From Maylandia zebra (taxonomy: Eukaryota > Chordata > Actinopteri > Cichliformes > Cichlidae): 64,000 nucleotides of DNA. Numbering within the stretch: position 1 is the first letter of the stretch; every line of letters begins with the position of its first letter. The position numbers and the translations under genes were made by a program. Shown here in pieces: positions 25,301 through 36,200 of the stretch. The notes under the pieces were generated by a model, which was not told the DNA's origin, made no database searches, and was given only the letters and a program-made list of their open reading frames with translations. The stretch covers positions 27,019,047 to 27,083,046 of the forward strand of contig NC_135179.1 in assembly GCF_041146795.1 (NCBI RefSeq), read 5' to 3'.

Positions 25301-28300
25301 AGCAAAGATAGCACATTGTTTAAAATTCAGACAGCTGTCACTTTTACACTGATGGACTAAGACTAGAAAACAGCTAAATATACACATATTCTGTTTGGAG
25401 TTTTCACATTCCCTCTGGGGGGCACTCTTAACCTTGCGCATATGGGTTGCCTGCTCAACCCAGTGAGTTACACTAGTGCTGCTGAGTAGAACTTTTGACA
25501 GGGAGTGTCAGGTCCAGAGTGCTCAGTCAGCATGTGCATAAAGACACCTGCATTACTCAGCCTGCACTCGTCCTGCATTCAGAGCAGACTTGATCACAGT
25601 GGATTTAAACAAACTAGAGTTATTGCTGTTGGCATTCAACGGGCTGTTTCTGTCTTATTGAAGTGTCCTCTGTCCTCTATCTGAACTGTGCTGGTTTTAC
25701 TGTACAGTACTTATCTATGGCTCAAGCAGTGTACTGAAGTTCAGCTGTAAAACTACAATGAAACAGCTCATGTGCTTTTTGTAGGAATTGCTTGTGCAAG
25801 TTTCTAATGCAGCACTGAAAGACCTGATTAAGTGTGCAGGGATGGATTGTATTAAGTTGTACAGCACAGCTGGTGAAATTCATTTCTAAGCTTATCAGAG
25901 TTCATGAGTCAGTGGATTTTGGGTTAATGAAAAGGATTGTGCTTTAAATGACTTCAGATGGTTTTGCTCACTCACATGCCAAGTTTAGTTCTCAGCGTAT
26001 CTCAGTGAGGTCCTGTTGAAACTTCACAGACCAAAAAGCAAAGCCAGAAGAATTACAGGTGCTCATATTTTTACATCTAGTCTTTCTCTTTCCTGTTTTT
26101 AGTCTTTTTAATATTACATATAACTGCACAAGTACAAAAACAAGGTGAGTACATGGGGTTAAAGGCCACATGAAGCAACCCGGCCCTTTCTTCCTCTCTC
26201 ACTGTGGATGTGCTTCTGTTTTTCATGATTGCAGGTGGCTGGTATGTTTACCAGCAAAAGAACGAGGTGCACAATGATTGTGGCATCGATATCTACTACC
26301 AAATAGACATGCAGAGTACACACGACAACATGCTGCTGGAGCTGTTCGCTCAGATCATCTCTGAGCCCTGCTATAGTACACTGAGAACCAAAGAACAGCT
26401 GGGTGAGGCTGCAAAACACAGACAATAAGGCAATATTGCCATTATATAACATGGGTACCATTTTCCAGAGATGGAGTGTTTATACAGACACAAAAAATGT
26501 GGCAGCTGTATTAAGTTTGCTAAATTAGATGTTTTATTCCTTTTAATATTTATGCATTTTATTGAGAATTACAGTGCAATGAAATTTGCAAAGTGCTGTC
26601 AGCTGTGGGAATGTTTATTAACTTTGAGAATGAATGGGTTGCACCTCTTAACCACATCTTAAGTATCACTGTAATGAGAGTTATAAAAAGCAATAAAAAA
26701 GTAGACCTATTGTACTCATCCTTATTCGTGTTTTTGTGTGCATGCGTATTATTATTAATGATAATATAAATGTAGTTTTTCTGCACTGTGACTCCATTTC
26801 CTAAGCTCTTACATACTTTTTCTCTTAATCCCCTAAAAGGCTACAGCGTGCATAGTGGGCCACGTCGGGCTAACGGAGTGCAAGGTCTCTACTTCCTCAT
26901 CCAGTCGGAGAAGGCGCCCCACTACCTGGAGAGCCGAGTGGAAGCCTTCCTGTGTACTATGGAGAAAGCTGTGGAGGAGATGAGCGAGGAAGCCTTCCAG
27001 AAACACATCCAAGCCCTGGCCATCCGCCGCCTGGACAAACCGAAGAAGCTGTCTGCTGAGTGTGCTAAATACTGGGGAGAGATCATCTCTCAGCAGTACA
27101 ATTTTGATAGAGGTGAGGCTTCCCAGCAGTCCTCTTCACCTCCTGAATAACTCTTAATTATGTTTAGTTTGCAGGCCAAATGGGTTTTTCCTGATTGCTT
27201 GCCTAAGTGTTTAAGTACAAGTTCTTATATTTCAGTATATTTCAGACACTCCCCGAGGTGAGTGGGATGTTACTTCGACAAGCACAACCTGAGATCGATT
27301 AAAGCCTGAAATAATCTGCAGCCACAGCACACCTCTCCCATCCAGCACTCTGCTGAGTGTAATGGATTGTAATGGGCCTGATTCACTAGTAATCTGCCTA
27401 AAGCCCCGAGTGACGGCAACACTGTAGTGCTGCCAAGGGAGTGGTGATACTAGCTGTGTTAGAGGAGACGGGGGTGTCGGGAGAACATGCTAACAGGCTT
27501 AATACCAAGAGCTCAGAGAAACATGCAACACAATTTATGAATAAGAGCTTACACAAGGTCTGCTTCATGGAAGCGCAGAAGAGTGGCTGTTAGTTTCATG
27601 TTTCCAGTGAAATGTAATCATGAACATTTGGGCCAAAAGTTGCTCATTTGAGTTTCATTATGTTTGATATCAATATGTTGCACAGGCAAAAGACTGAACT
27701 CAATTTTAAACATCCAAGTGCTGTAGTAATAACTGACACAAGTAGCTGACTTTCACCGTGATGGGTCACTCTTGAATTTTTGGTTTGGTGCTGCAGTATT
27801 TAGGATGCTGGCTGCACTCTTTAAAAAGTTTCTAAATAATTTACTAAATAATTTTTCCTGCTGTTTTGCAGACAACATTGAAGTGGTGTATCTGAAGACT
27901 CTGACAAAAGAAAACATAATGGAGTTTTACAGAGTAAGTAGTACAGCTTTATGTCTCATGATGCCTCTTCACTGGAATACGTTTCGTAGACGTTTAACAG
28001 CACAAGACAATGGTAACTATGGAAACTCATAATCAAAGACTATATGTAAAAGATAGACTTGAACATTTTGAACTTTAGCAATTTGGCTGCTGACATTTTT
28101 TTGAGGGGGGGGAGCCATAAGTGACCACTTTCGTAGGAGCCTATGTTATGGCTAATTCTAGCAGGCTTGTTTAGCTGGAAGCATTTGTGCACTGTATGAG
28201 TGCATCACGCAGACTTGGATCTCTAAATTGCAACATGCTAATAAAATATTAGACCTCGACTTCTTGGATGGGCCGTACCTCACTGCAGACCAAAAGCTCA

Positions 28301-30299
28301 AAAGCACAAACACAGATGAGGATCACTTCAGATCAAGGAGCTTCTATCTGCAGTTCCTCGATCAGCATACCTGTCACTCACTGTAAGCCTTGATCAAGAA
28401 AGTGTCATGAAAAAATTCACCCTACCCATCCTGTTCTCAACGGGCTTTTTTAACATGGGACTGTATGGGGGATTGAGATGCCTCAAGTGGCAGGAACTTG
28501 CAGTGTTTCTAGTAAAACTGGATATACTCGACCCCGCATGTTGCAGCGCTGAAATGATAAATGTCAGACAAATCTGAATTTGTGAGGTTATCTTATCTAA
28601 CAAGAAAATTATGGTGTAAAATAAGGATAAAAATTGCTCTCAGCACCACCTACTCTGTTTGTGTGTCCACACATACACAGATCCGCTGCATTCATTCTGC
28701 CCTCCTAGCTTTCATCTCATCCAGCCTCCTGCTTCTATTCATAGCTGTGGAGGTGACACTGACACAGGACGCTCACAGCATATCAGCGGCAATAATGACA
28801 GCCAGCCGGCTTGTTTCGGGGGGATAAAGAGCCCAAGGACACCTGGCCCCAGAAAGAATTGGCATTATCGGAGCCCTGCAGAAACCATTACAGCCCCCAT
28901 GCAGAATAAACCTAATGCATTTCTAATGTCATATCAGCAGCAATCGCACAAGCTGCGTCTTTTCTTTTTCTTTTTTTATTATTTAATTTCTGGTTGCCAC
29001 AGTTGACGCCGTCTGACTGCAGATGAGCCAAATGTTCAGTCTAATATAATCCTCCATCCAGAGTCGGAGATGAAGCCCGACTGTGTCGCTAAATCTCCAC
29101 AGGGCTGTCACAACTGATCACACACTCAGTGGGGAAACACACACAGCCATCCTGTCTGTGCTGGGTTTCTTTTCTGTGGTAGCAAAGCTCTTTCCCAAAA
29201 GTGATGAGTCATTCCATTAATGGAGGGAATAGTTTCTGGTGATGATGTTCCCTGACAACCTCCATGTATCATCCTCACCTGTCTGTCTGTCTATCCAGGA
29301 GCGACTGACGGTCGAAGCCCCAAAGAGACACAAAGTGTCGGTGCACGTGCTGTCCAGGGAGATGGACACCTGTGAGTATCTGTAGACACAAGATGATAAC
29401 ATGGGCTTCATTTAGACACCCACTGAGGTCGCTCACTGACAGTCTGACCTGTCTGTGTGTACATCAGGTCCAGTAGTGGGAGAGTTCCCCGCTCAGAATG
29501 ATGTCAACCTGGCTCCTGCTCCTTCCCTGCCACAGGTAAGGATCAAACTTTTATTTTTATTTGTTAACCTGACAGATTCCCCAGCTGCTGATATTCAGTC
29601 AGATTTTAACATTACTATAAATGCGCAGCTTAAATGTGAAACGGTGAAGGTGAAAACCCAAAGGACCTGAAACGGTGACAATAACCAGGATATCCCAATA
29701 CGTCTAACCAATAACTGACTGGAATGGGAGGCCTGTTTCTCATACAAACAAAACAACAAATAATGAACCTGTCACTCAACTCAAAAACCTTAAAAATATG
29801 TTTGTGAATCAAACCTTTAAAGTGAGTTTATGTGTAATTTCTTCAGTGTCACACACACCATCCTGCTTTTTTGGCTCATGTGCAGTGTGTGTGTGTTACA
29901 TTTGACTTTCATAATTCTATGCTCTTATAATTTTCTATGATCTGTTCATGTGACCAAAGTAGGCAGCTCCTAATTGGTTCATTTTGTTTTGAAAACGATG
30001 TGTTAAAAGCCCCAGTTATGTGAAGGCATACAGAAGAAGCCTGGGTTAAATAAGAACGTTCAACCCACTCTCAGACGTTCATATCCATTACGCTGTGATA
30101 GGTTGAGCCAGCTAACTTATACAAAGTCCAGCTATGTTGAACTTGATTTGTAGAGGGGTCTTTACATTTGTCAGCCTCCCTCTGATCTTTTTCTTCTTTG
30201 CAGCCCACAGTGATTCAGGACATGACGGAGTTCAAGAGGAGTCTGCCTCTGTTCCCTCTGGTCAAACCTCACATCAACCTCAGGGCAGCCAAACTGTGA
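10342..30299 (+). CDS. ide: Insulin-degrading enzyme, copy B (complete, 25 coding exons)
   Basis: M16A peptidase. Coding exons: 10342-10379, 11435-11619, 13513-13720, 14836-15005, 15840-15962, 16489-16601, 16710-16872, 17173-17265, 17423-17514, 17742-17822, 17961-18064, 18744-18846, 18943-19065, 19475-19557, 20749-20893, 22758-22868, 22957-23077, 23909-24000, 24612-24723, 26235-26402, 26840-27112, 27872-27933, 29299-29371, 29468-29535, 30204-30299. They sum to 3000 nt in one frame, giving 999 residues. Human IDE has 1019, and a constant offset of 20 fits at every landmark checked, so there are no net indels. The zinc site HFCEH is at 88-92 (human H108, E111, H112) and E169 is the third ligand (E189). 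R804 and Y811 match R824 and Y831, and the end is AAKL. Odd points: intron 13 has a GC donor; A792 replaces C812; exosite residues equivalent to H332, L359 and Q363 are changed. Probably an active enzyme, but a divergent one. Exon 1 is the least certain exon. Confidence 0.93.
10380..11434. other. IDE B intron 1
   Basis: AT-rich; no coding similarity and no repeat recognised. An alternative first exon here cannot be excluded. Confidence 0.4.
12228..12278 (+). repeat. LINE/SINE 3' tail
   Basis: Contains GGCGCTATATAAATAAAATT followed by repeats of TTGAA, the typical 3' end of L2-type fish retroelements. It sits in IDE B intron 2 (11620-13512), where nothing else is recognised. Confidence 0.65.
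13513..13720 (+). CDS. ide: IDE copy B exon 3, zinc-binding HxxEH exon
   Basis: Encodes the inverted zinc motif HFCEH followed by the substrate-binding stretch around SSNAFTS and the HTNYYFDV segment typical of M16A peptidases. The Gly that follows SNAFTS in the human protein (human 144) is Arg here. The exon joins exon 2 in phase 1 through G|GT and exon 4 in phase 2 through AG|G. Confidence 0.95.
13825..14265 (+). repeat. Interspersed repeat with internal ~120-150 bp units
   Basis: Three diverged units, each with a GAATGYGATAACTYRAGAA start, a GRTAYCATAGGTG-like middle and CTACTWAAAATCTCAG. A sequence around CTTAGCTGTAAAAAGCTGATG precedes them. An inverted relative is at 42110-42335, with the same flank and unit motifs, so it is a dispersed family. 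No coding capacity; class unknown. Confidence 0.6.
14836..15005 (+). CDS. ide: IDE copy B exon 4, third zinc ligand exon
   Basis: Encodes [13 protein letters not shown], in which the Glu after DS (residue 169, human E189) is the third zinc ligand. This catalytic landmark is intact, supporting activity of copy B. Confidence 0.93.
16710..17265 (+). CDS. ide: IDE copy B exons 7 and 8, exosite region
   Basis: Exon 7 (16710-16872) and exon 8 (17173-17265) encode residues 280-364, including [10 protein letters not shown] and the [13 protein letters not shown] strand. The human exosite that anchors the N-terminus of insulin uses H332, H336, G339, E341, L359, G361 and Q363. The positions here read R312, H316, G319, E321, I339, G341 and H343, so three of seven differ from human. 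Whether this is a general fish state cannot be told, because copy A lacks this region in the window. Confidence 0.9.
18943..19065 (+). CDS. ide: IDE copy B exon 13 with GC splice donor
   Basis: Encodes the inter-domain region, beginning [14 protein letters not shown]. It ends ATC AAG followed by GCAAGT, a GC-AG type donor with otherwise perfect consensus. The next exon starts at 19475 with GACACTGCT, giving LIKDTAMSK as in the human protein. No GT donor nearby preserves this junction. Confidence 0.9.
21169..21612. mobile_element. hAT-like non-autonomous element
   Basis: Starts CAGCGGTCCCCAACCCCTGG and ends with the near-complement GAGGTTGGGGGCCGCTG. These are terminal inverted repeats of the CAGxGGTCCCCAACC type common in hAT MITEs. 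No clear 8-bp target duplication. Lies in IDE B intron 15 (20894-22757). Confidence 0.7.
24749..24790. repeat. (AC)n microsatellite in IDE B intron 19
   Basis: Counterpart of the AC-rich run at 838-886 in copy A. Confidence 0.9.
26235..27112 (+). CDS. ide: IDE copy B exons 20 and 21, diverged catalytic-cleft exons
   Basis: Exon 20 (26235-26402) and exon 21 (26840-27112). Exon 20 differs from copy A at 8 of 56 residues, including Cys to Ala at human C812, Phe to Tyr at F820 and Asn to Ser at N821. Exon 21 differs at 4 residues in its first 21 codons (human I832 to Ser, F834 to His, R847 to Tyr, I849 to Leu) and then is identical to copy A at the protein level to its end. R824, Y831 and C819 are kept. 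Splice phases equal those of copy A. Confidence 0.93.
30204..30299 (+). CDS. ide: IDE copy B last exon
   Basis: Encodes [20 protein letters not shown] and ends HINLRAAKL. Copy A and human end HINFMAAKL, so Phe-Met became Leu-Arg just before the PTS1-like AKL tail. Stop codon at 30297-30299. Confidence 0.93.
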   Translation, partial: PTVIQDMTEFKRSLPLFPLVKPHINLRAAKL

Positions 30300-33248
30300 G
30301 CGAAGCCGGCAGGTCGACACAGCAGGGAGGCATGGAGGGTGGCTCCTGCCATCAGGAAGACCTGCATGAGTGTGTTTGTTTGCGTGGATGCATGTTGACT
30401 GCGGGTGTGTGCACGTGTAGCAGGGAGGAGCCACTCAAAGAGGAAACAAAAGAATCACAAAGTTGTTGACGTAGCTGTGATAATTATAGAGGTAACACCA
30501 GAATCACCTCATGTAACGTCTCTAATAGGAGACGTAAGCTCACGCTTCACAGCACTGTGTAGGCTGCTGTAGACGAAAAAGAAGTAAAACGACAAAAAAA
30601 AGAAAAAAGCTGAGGGCCAGGACCCTTTAATGAGTTCAAGTGTACTGCAGAAGCTTCGCAGTAGGAGGCTTTTTATTTGGATTATTCAGAGACATCCTGC
30701 TTTGAGGATGGATTGTGGGTTTATTGTGATGAGCTGTTGAGGTTAAAGACAGTAGCTCCATGAAGGTCTTTGCTTTTATTTGTTTGGACTGGTGTGTTTG
30801 TAACTCTCTGAGAGGAACCACAGCTCTCCTGGGGGGGAGAAATCCCAGAAGATGCACTCGGGAAAATGAAATCTTTTAAGTCAAATTTCTGAATTTTAAC
30901 GTGTTTGCCTGTAAACTGCTAAAATATTGGGATCCTATGAGGAGCTGTTTTTAAATTGCTAACCACTAAACCATGCCCGTACATTTCTTCTTTTTTAATG
31001 CGTTTCACAGTAGTATGTCACTCAGACATCTCAGGGGTATGTCCATGCTGTTTTGCCTTTTATTATTATTCAATTTTATTAGTAATTAAAATAAAAACAT
31101 TTAGTCTGTCATCTACATCAGTATGTTATTCAATTTACAGTGTGATCGGTTTCTGAAAACTGAAAAGTAACGGCTGTAGAGACATTTTTGTTTCTCTCCC
31201 AAAGCTTTGGGGAGGTCGTCAGGATCCGTTCACTCTGCATGAGAGACTTTCTGCAGCTGCTACCTTTCAGATTAGTTTGTAACCTGGTCTGATTTGAGGC
31301 ACAATCCTGGAAGATCCAAAGAACCAGCAGCAGAAGCATGCCTTAGTCTATTATTTACACAGCATGTAGCTCCACAGCGTCTCAGGAGAGCCGGTGATAA
31401 AGCAGTTTTCACACAGCGTTCTAGATGAAACCAATGTTACATATCAGGCTTGGGCGGGCCGTGCACTGTTTAACTTCAAGTACCTAGTGAGTGGTTTTCA
31501 TTTAGAAAATCAGATTATTAATTTCTGGATGTATTGAATGACTGTGATTGGCTGGTGGGGGTCATGGGCAGGTGAAGAGTGCTGAGTTTGGTCTTTTTAT
31601 GTTTGTGTGTTTCTAATTAATAAACAGCTGAATGGAAGCTCGTCTGTCCCACTTTTCCAGTCTCAACACGTGCACGTCAACATTTGGAAAATACATTTAC
31701 AGAGCTCATACTGTAGAAGTCTAACGTTAGAAGCATCGTGTGCACAACAGTTCAGCCTCTTGAGGAGATCTGATGGGAAAGGTTTAGTCTGCAGATCTCA
31801 GAACACCTGTACAGAAGTTGACATGTGCAGGTTAAATATTCCAGGTGGTTGGTTATACAGTGTGTTAAACAGGCTCTCTCACTCAGATTCTCATCTCAGC
31901 AATAACTTGTTAATTCAAAGCCACGTTATTTACACATGAACAAAGGAGTTTGATACATTAGGCTTCACGTCTTATAAACCAAACTGTTTTGGTCAGTTCA
32001 CTCAAATCAGAGCTCTATATTCATCCGTCCTAATATCTCAACATTTCAATACATTTGCCAGAAATTGTGGATAAACTTGAACATCTCCCTATATTTTTTC
32101 CACCGTTTCAAACCAATAAAATCCTACTTGAAGACTAAAAATCAAAGTGTCTGTACACCACTTGGGCAGGACAATAGGGCTCGGTATTTGAGTGAACTGA
32201 CCCTTTAATTTCCATTCAGAAGTGCTGGCTGCTGCAGTGAGTCATCTTTAGTTACCAGTGTCCAAGGTCATTCAGAGAGAAGTACCTGAGTCTGACCTGA
32301 GCTGGTCCAAGCTCAGGCAACTGAAGTCCCATCATGGCAGGCCGAGGGGGTGGAGGGTATGAACTGCCTCTAAAATCTGGAGGCAACGGCTTTAACTCAA
32401 GTGTCCGTCACCTGTAAGCGCTGCACTGAATGTTGAGTCAGGCACCAAGGTTTTCTAATATATGTATTATCCACACATCACGGCACAGTGCTCACCTGCA
32501 CTGTGACGGGTGACAAGGCTTCAAGACACATCACATGACAGCGTTTTGAAAAGTAGAGATGAGGAATACTGGACGAAGCACGTGAACAAAGTAAACAGCT
32601 GTGTATCAGCTTCTGATCTGCGCTCGGCGTGTTCGCCGTTAGATAATCAGCTGCAGTGGCACAATGACGTGGCGAGGCTAGTTTTCTGTTCTGCGTCAGG
32701 ATTCACATCATTTTACTGTTTGCTCACGAGTACATTCCTTATGCTCAACATTAGTCTTCTTTGAACATAAGCCACTATCATCAGCCAATGGGGTGCTGCG
32801 AAATAAACAATATAAAACAATTTGCATTTTTATAAAACGAATTACACATGCCCCACGTTTTAATTGTTTAAAATATAGTAGGTTTACAATAGTTAACGTG
32901 ATTGCTGAAGCTCATCCACCCTGCAGTCGTACTCAGGAAACAGGTGTGTGTAGGTGTGTGTGTGTGTGAGACTGTGTGACTGTAACTGCACATCAACTGC
33001 TAACATGCTCCAGTCCGCACGTCTCCATCTTCACTTTAAGCCAGCGTCACAAAATGTCAGCGAAGAGTCACACCGGGGCGGTGAGAGGGGCGAGGTGTGG
33101 GGAGGAGGAAGAGGTGGTAATGAGGATGACACGATCAAAAGTCTGTTTCACCAGCACTTCCTGCTCACTGAGCTTTCATCCCACCCACCCCCTCAAGCGG
33201 AGGCGTGTAGTTCCTCCATCCATCTGTCCTCCCTTCTGACGGCCTCCT
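30300..33248. other. IDE B / MARCHF5 convergent 3' interval
   Basis: Includes the IDE B 3' UTR with AATAAA at 31090-31095 and 31619-31624. Up to about 32090 it is shared with copy A. From about 32090 it is absent from the copy A block. No other gene seen; a short TG run lies near 32945-32969. Confidence 0.6.
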
Positions 33249-36200
33249 TTAGGCCTCTTCCTGCTCAGGGAAGTTGAGGATCTTGCGGTGAGCTTGCCTC
33301 AGGTACTGCTGCTGTTTGAAGTACACCTTAAACGCCCCCTTGATGGCCACAAAGGCGATACCTCCCTGTAGGTGGAGGAAAGCAAAATGGTGTTGAAAGT
33401 GGACTTAAAGACAGATTCAGCTCAACACATCAAAGCTCTCCCCCCACAGCGGACTCTAGGAGGATTTACTTTAATTTCACACCGACTATCACACACACGA
33501 CTGCATCTCATAAACAAACATGCAGATGATTCCTGTCTGTTTCCTGCTCAGCTGTGACCAGGAATGCTAGAGCACTTACAGATATTTTGGTTAAAAAGGA
33601 TCATTCAAGAGTAAAGGTGGAGGTTTCTGGAGAGTGAAGCCTTCCAACCCAAACAGGAAACTGGCTCATTTATGGCAGTCTGTCTGAACAAAGGTGTGTG
33701 GATGTCTGAACGGCCAACCTGAATGAATATTACAGTGTATCTAAATAATATTCAAGCCGGGGCTGTTCTTCCAGTATGTGCGCCTGAGTGCAAACAAAAA
33801 ATGAATCCATTCAATCAGCAAATGTGATGACTCATTAATCGTCACAGGAAGCCTGAAAATCTTCCTTCACTTTGTTTTATATTAGTTGTGATCTTATGGC
33901 TGGACTGCTAGGGGCACTTTCACAATTTCTCGAGTACACGGTTAATAACAGACTAAAAAGCAATAAAAATGAATGCTTATAGTGATCGTTTACTCTAAAT
34001 AAACAGTATTTACTGTTGAAAATTTAAAAGCTAAGACTGAATTTAAACTACAAAAATCTATTTAGAAGAAGAAAAGTGGAAACAATTTTTTGAATCCTGA
34101 CCTCAATACTAACCATCCAAACCCGCCGAGCTGAGGGCCTTTAGATTAGGCAGGAGTGTCCAAGCTGTCAGTGGTTGTGATTGTGTAAAACTAAACAAAC
34201 ATGGGCTAACTTACTAACTCAAGTGTGTCGGAAAAGTAAACAGAGGCGTCCACACTGGCACTTTGACTAATACAGCATGTGATAAATACTGATGTGAAGT
34301 TTCAGTCGTCGCCACTCTGGCTCAACACAAAAGGAACGAAGCACCATCTTGTGGGAATATTCATTAATTGCGCTTTAAAAGTTAATTATTTACAGTGGTG
34401 TGTTTTTCTTTTTTGTCTCACAGTGATCGATCACGCCGAGAACAAATAAAGGTTTGACTGATGATGCAGCTCATCTGTTCGCTCTCCTTCCTGCAGGTTT
34501 GCTAGGTGAGGACAGAGTGTTCAGCAGTATCAGTGCAGCCCAGATCGCATGAGCCGCTCTGGTTACCTTTCTGTCCTCCCATTTAAGGTTTCTCTTATGT
34601 CTAAATGGCTCATACGATGCACAATTAGGCCAAATTAGAGGAGGTCGTTTACTCAATAGTAGGGCTAAAACAAGGGGGTGGATATACTAGTTGTTTGTAC
34701 TCTGCTCATCGAATCCCCTGCAGAACTATTGCTACCGTCAGGTGAGTCATACGGCGAGTCTGGTTGGACCCACCAGGATGGTCCTCTGCAGGTTCGAGTT
34801 GACGCTGCTGAACATGAGCTTCCCCACGATGGTGGCAATGGTGGGGAAGACCAGGGCGCCGCACAGGATCCGTGTGGCTGACACATGGTCTGCCAAGGGG
34901 CTGGCCTCTGCGGGGATCCGAGGAACTGGACAGCCGATCCCTGCACACACACAAGTATTAGTTTTATTCCTGCGTAAACCTGAGGGCGCAGCTGCTGACA
35001 CAGTTGAGTTTCAGAGGCTGAGGATTGATTTATTTATCTGTTTTGTGGCTGTGATGAAGTGAACACCGACCAGCTGCAGTGAGGATTTCTGTGATGGATG
35101 AGGAGACGGTGTTTGAGGTGTTAGTAACTCTCCATATTATTTGTTTTTGTCTGAAACTTTTCTGCTATCATCAGGTTATGATAATCAAGTTTCTGACTCA
35201 GCTCCTTACATGGTTTTATATTATTGTCCTTGAAAAGACATCCTGTCTGTCCAGCAGTGATGGCTGTTCTTTAGCAGCAGCAGACATTAGAGCATCATCG
35301 TTTCATACTGACAGTTACACCTGAGTAAGGTTAGACTCACACAGTGCAGCATACACGTAACAAACACAATATAAACACAGATACACATTCTCAGGATCAA
35401 ACGTAAGGAGTGTGTCCTGACCGGGGAAGATGCTGTTGAGGATCTGCAGTTTGTTAGAGTACTTCCTCCACAGGCGCAGGACGTAGTCTTCCCAGCGGAT
35501 CATCTTGCCGAGGATCAGCATGACAGGAATGGTGGGCAGCCCGATGAGAAGGAACAGAGGATCAGCCCGCTCCATAACATCCAGGCCCTCCTTATGGCCG
35601 ACGACCTGGAGGAGGCACAGGAGATGGTCAGAGTGGCAAACAGCTGCACACAAGTATATACTAGATTTATCTAGTATATCTTTACCTGCATGACAGTGAC
35701 TGCTCCATATGTGACAGCGGTCCAGTAGATGGAGCCCACCATGATGCCAGCTGCAGCAAAGGGGCCAGCCTTGGAGATGAGGCGGTCAGCCAGGTCCAGC
35801 ACATAAACCACAGGACCTGATGGAGGCATCACCAGACTTAAGTCACAACTAAGAGAAATATATTTACCTATAACACGTAAAACTGTTGGCTAACATAAAT
35901 ATAACTGTTATCCGTAGTTTTAGAGAGCTACTTCAACCATTTATGCGTACTTCTGACTGAGACTCTGAACTTCAGGGATTATTATCCACTGATCTGATAA
36001 TCCTCCTAATGTAATGATCATTTTGTGCATCAAAGGTCAGGAAAATGTCCCTCATTATTTTCCCTGACAGCTCAAGTTGTCAAAATATCTTCATTTCCAA
36101 CCAATTAGATGCATCTCTCTCCCCTCTACAGAAACAGGGTTACTGGGTGTGCTATGCTTGGAGGCACATTACGACAGTGCAGTGACATCAAAAGCAAACT

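Noticed and set aside
34691..35062. 123-codon plus-strand frame
   Set aside because: Antisense to MARCHF5 exon 5 and its intron.
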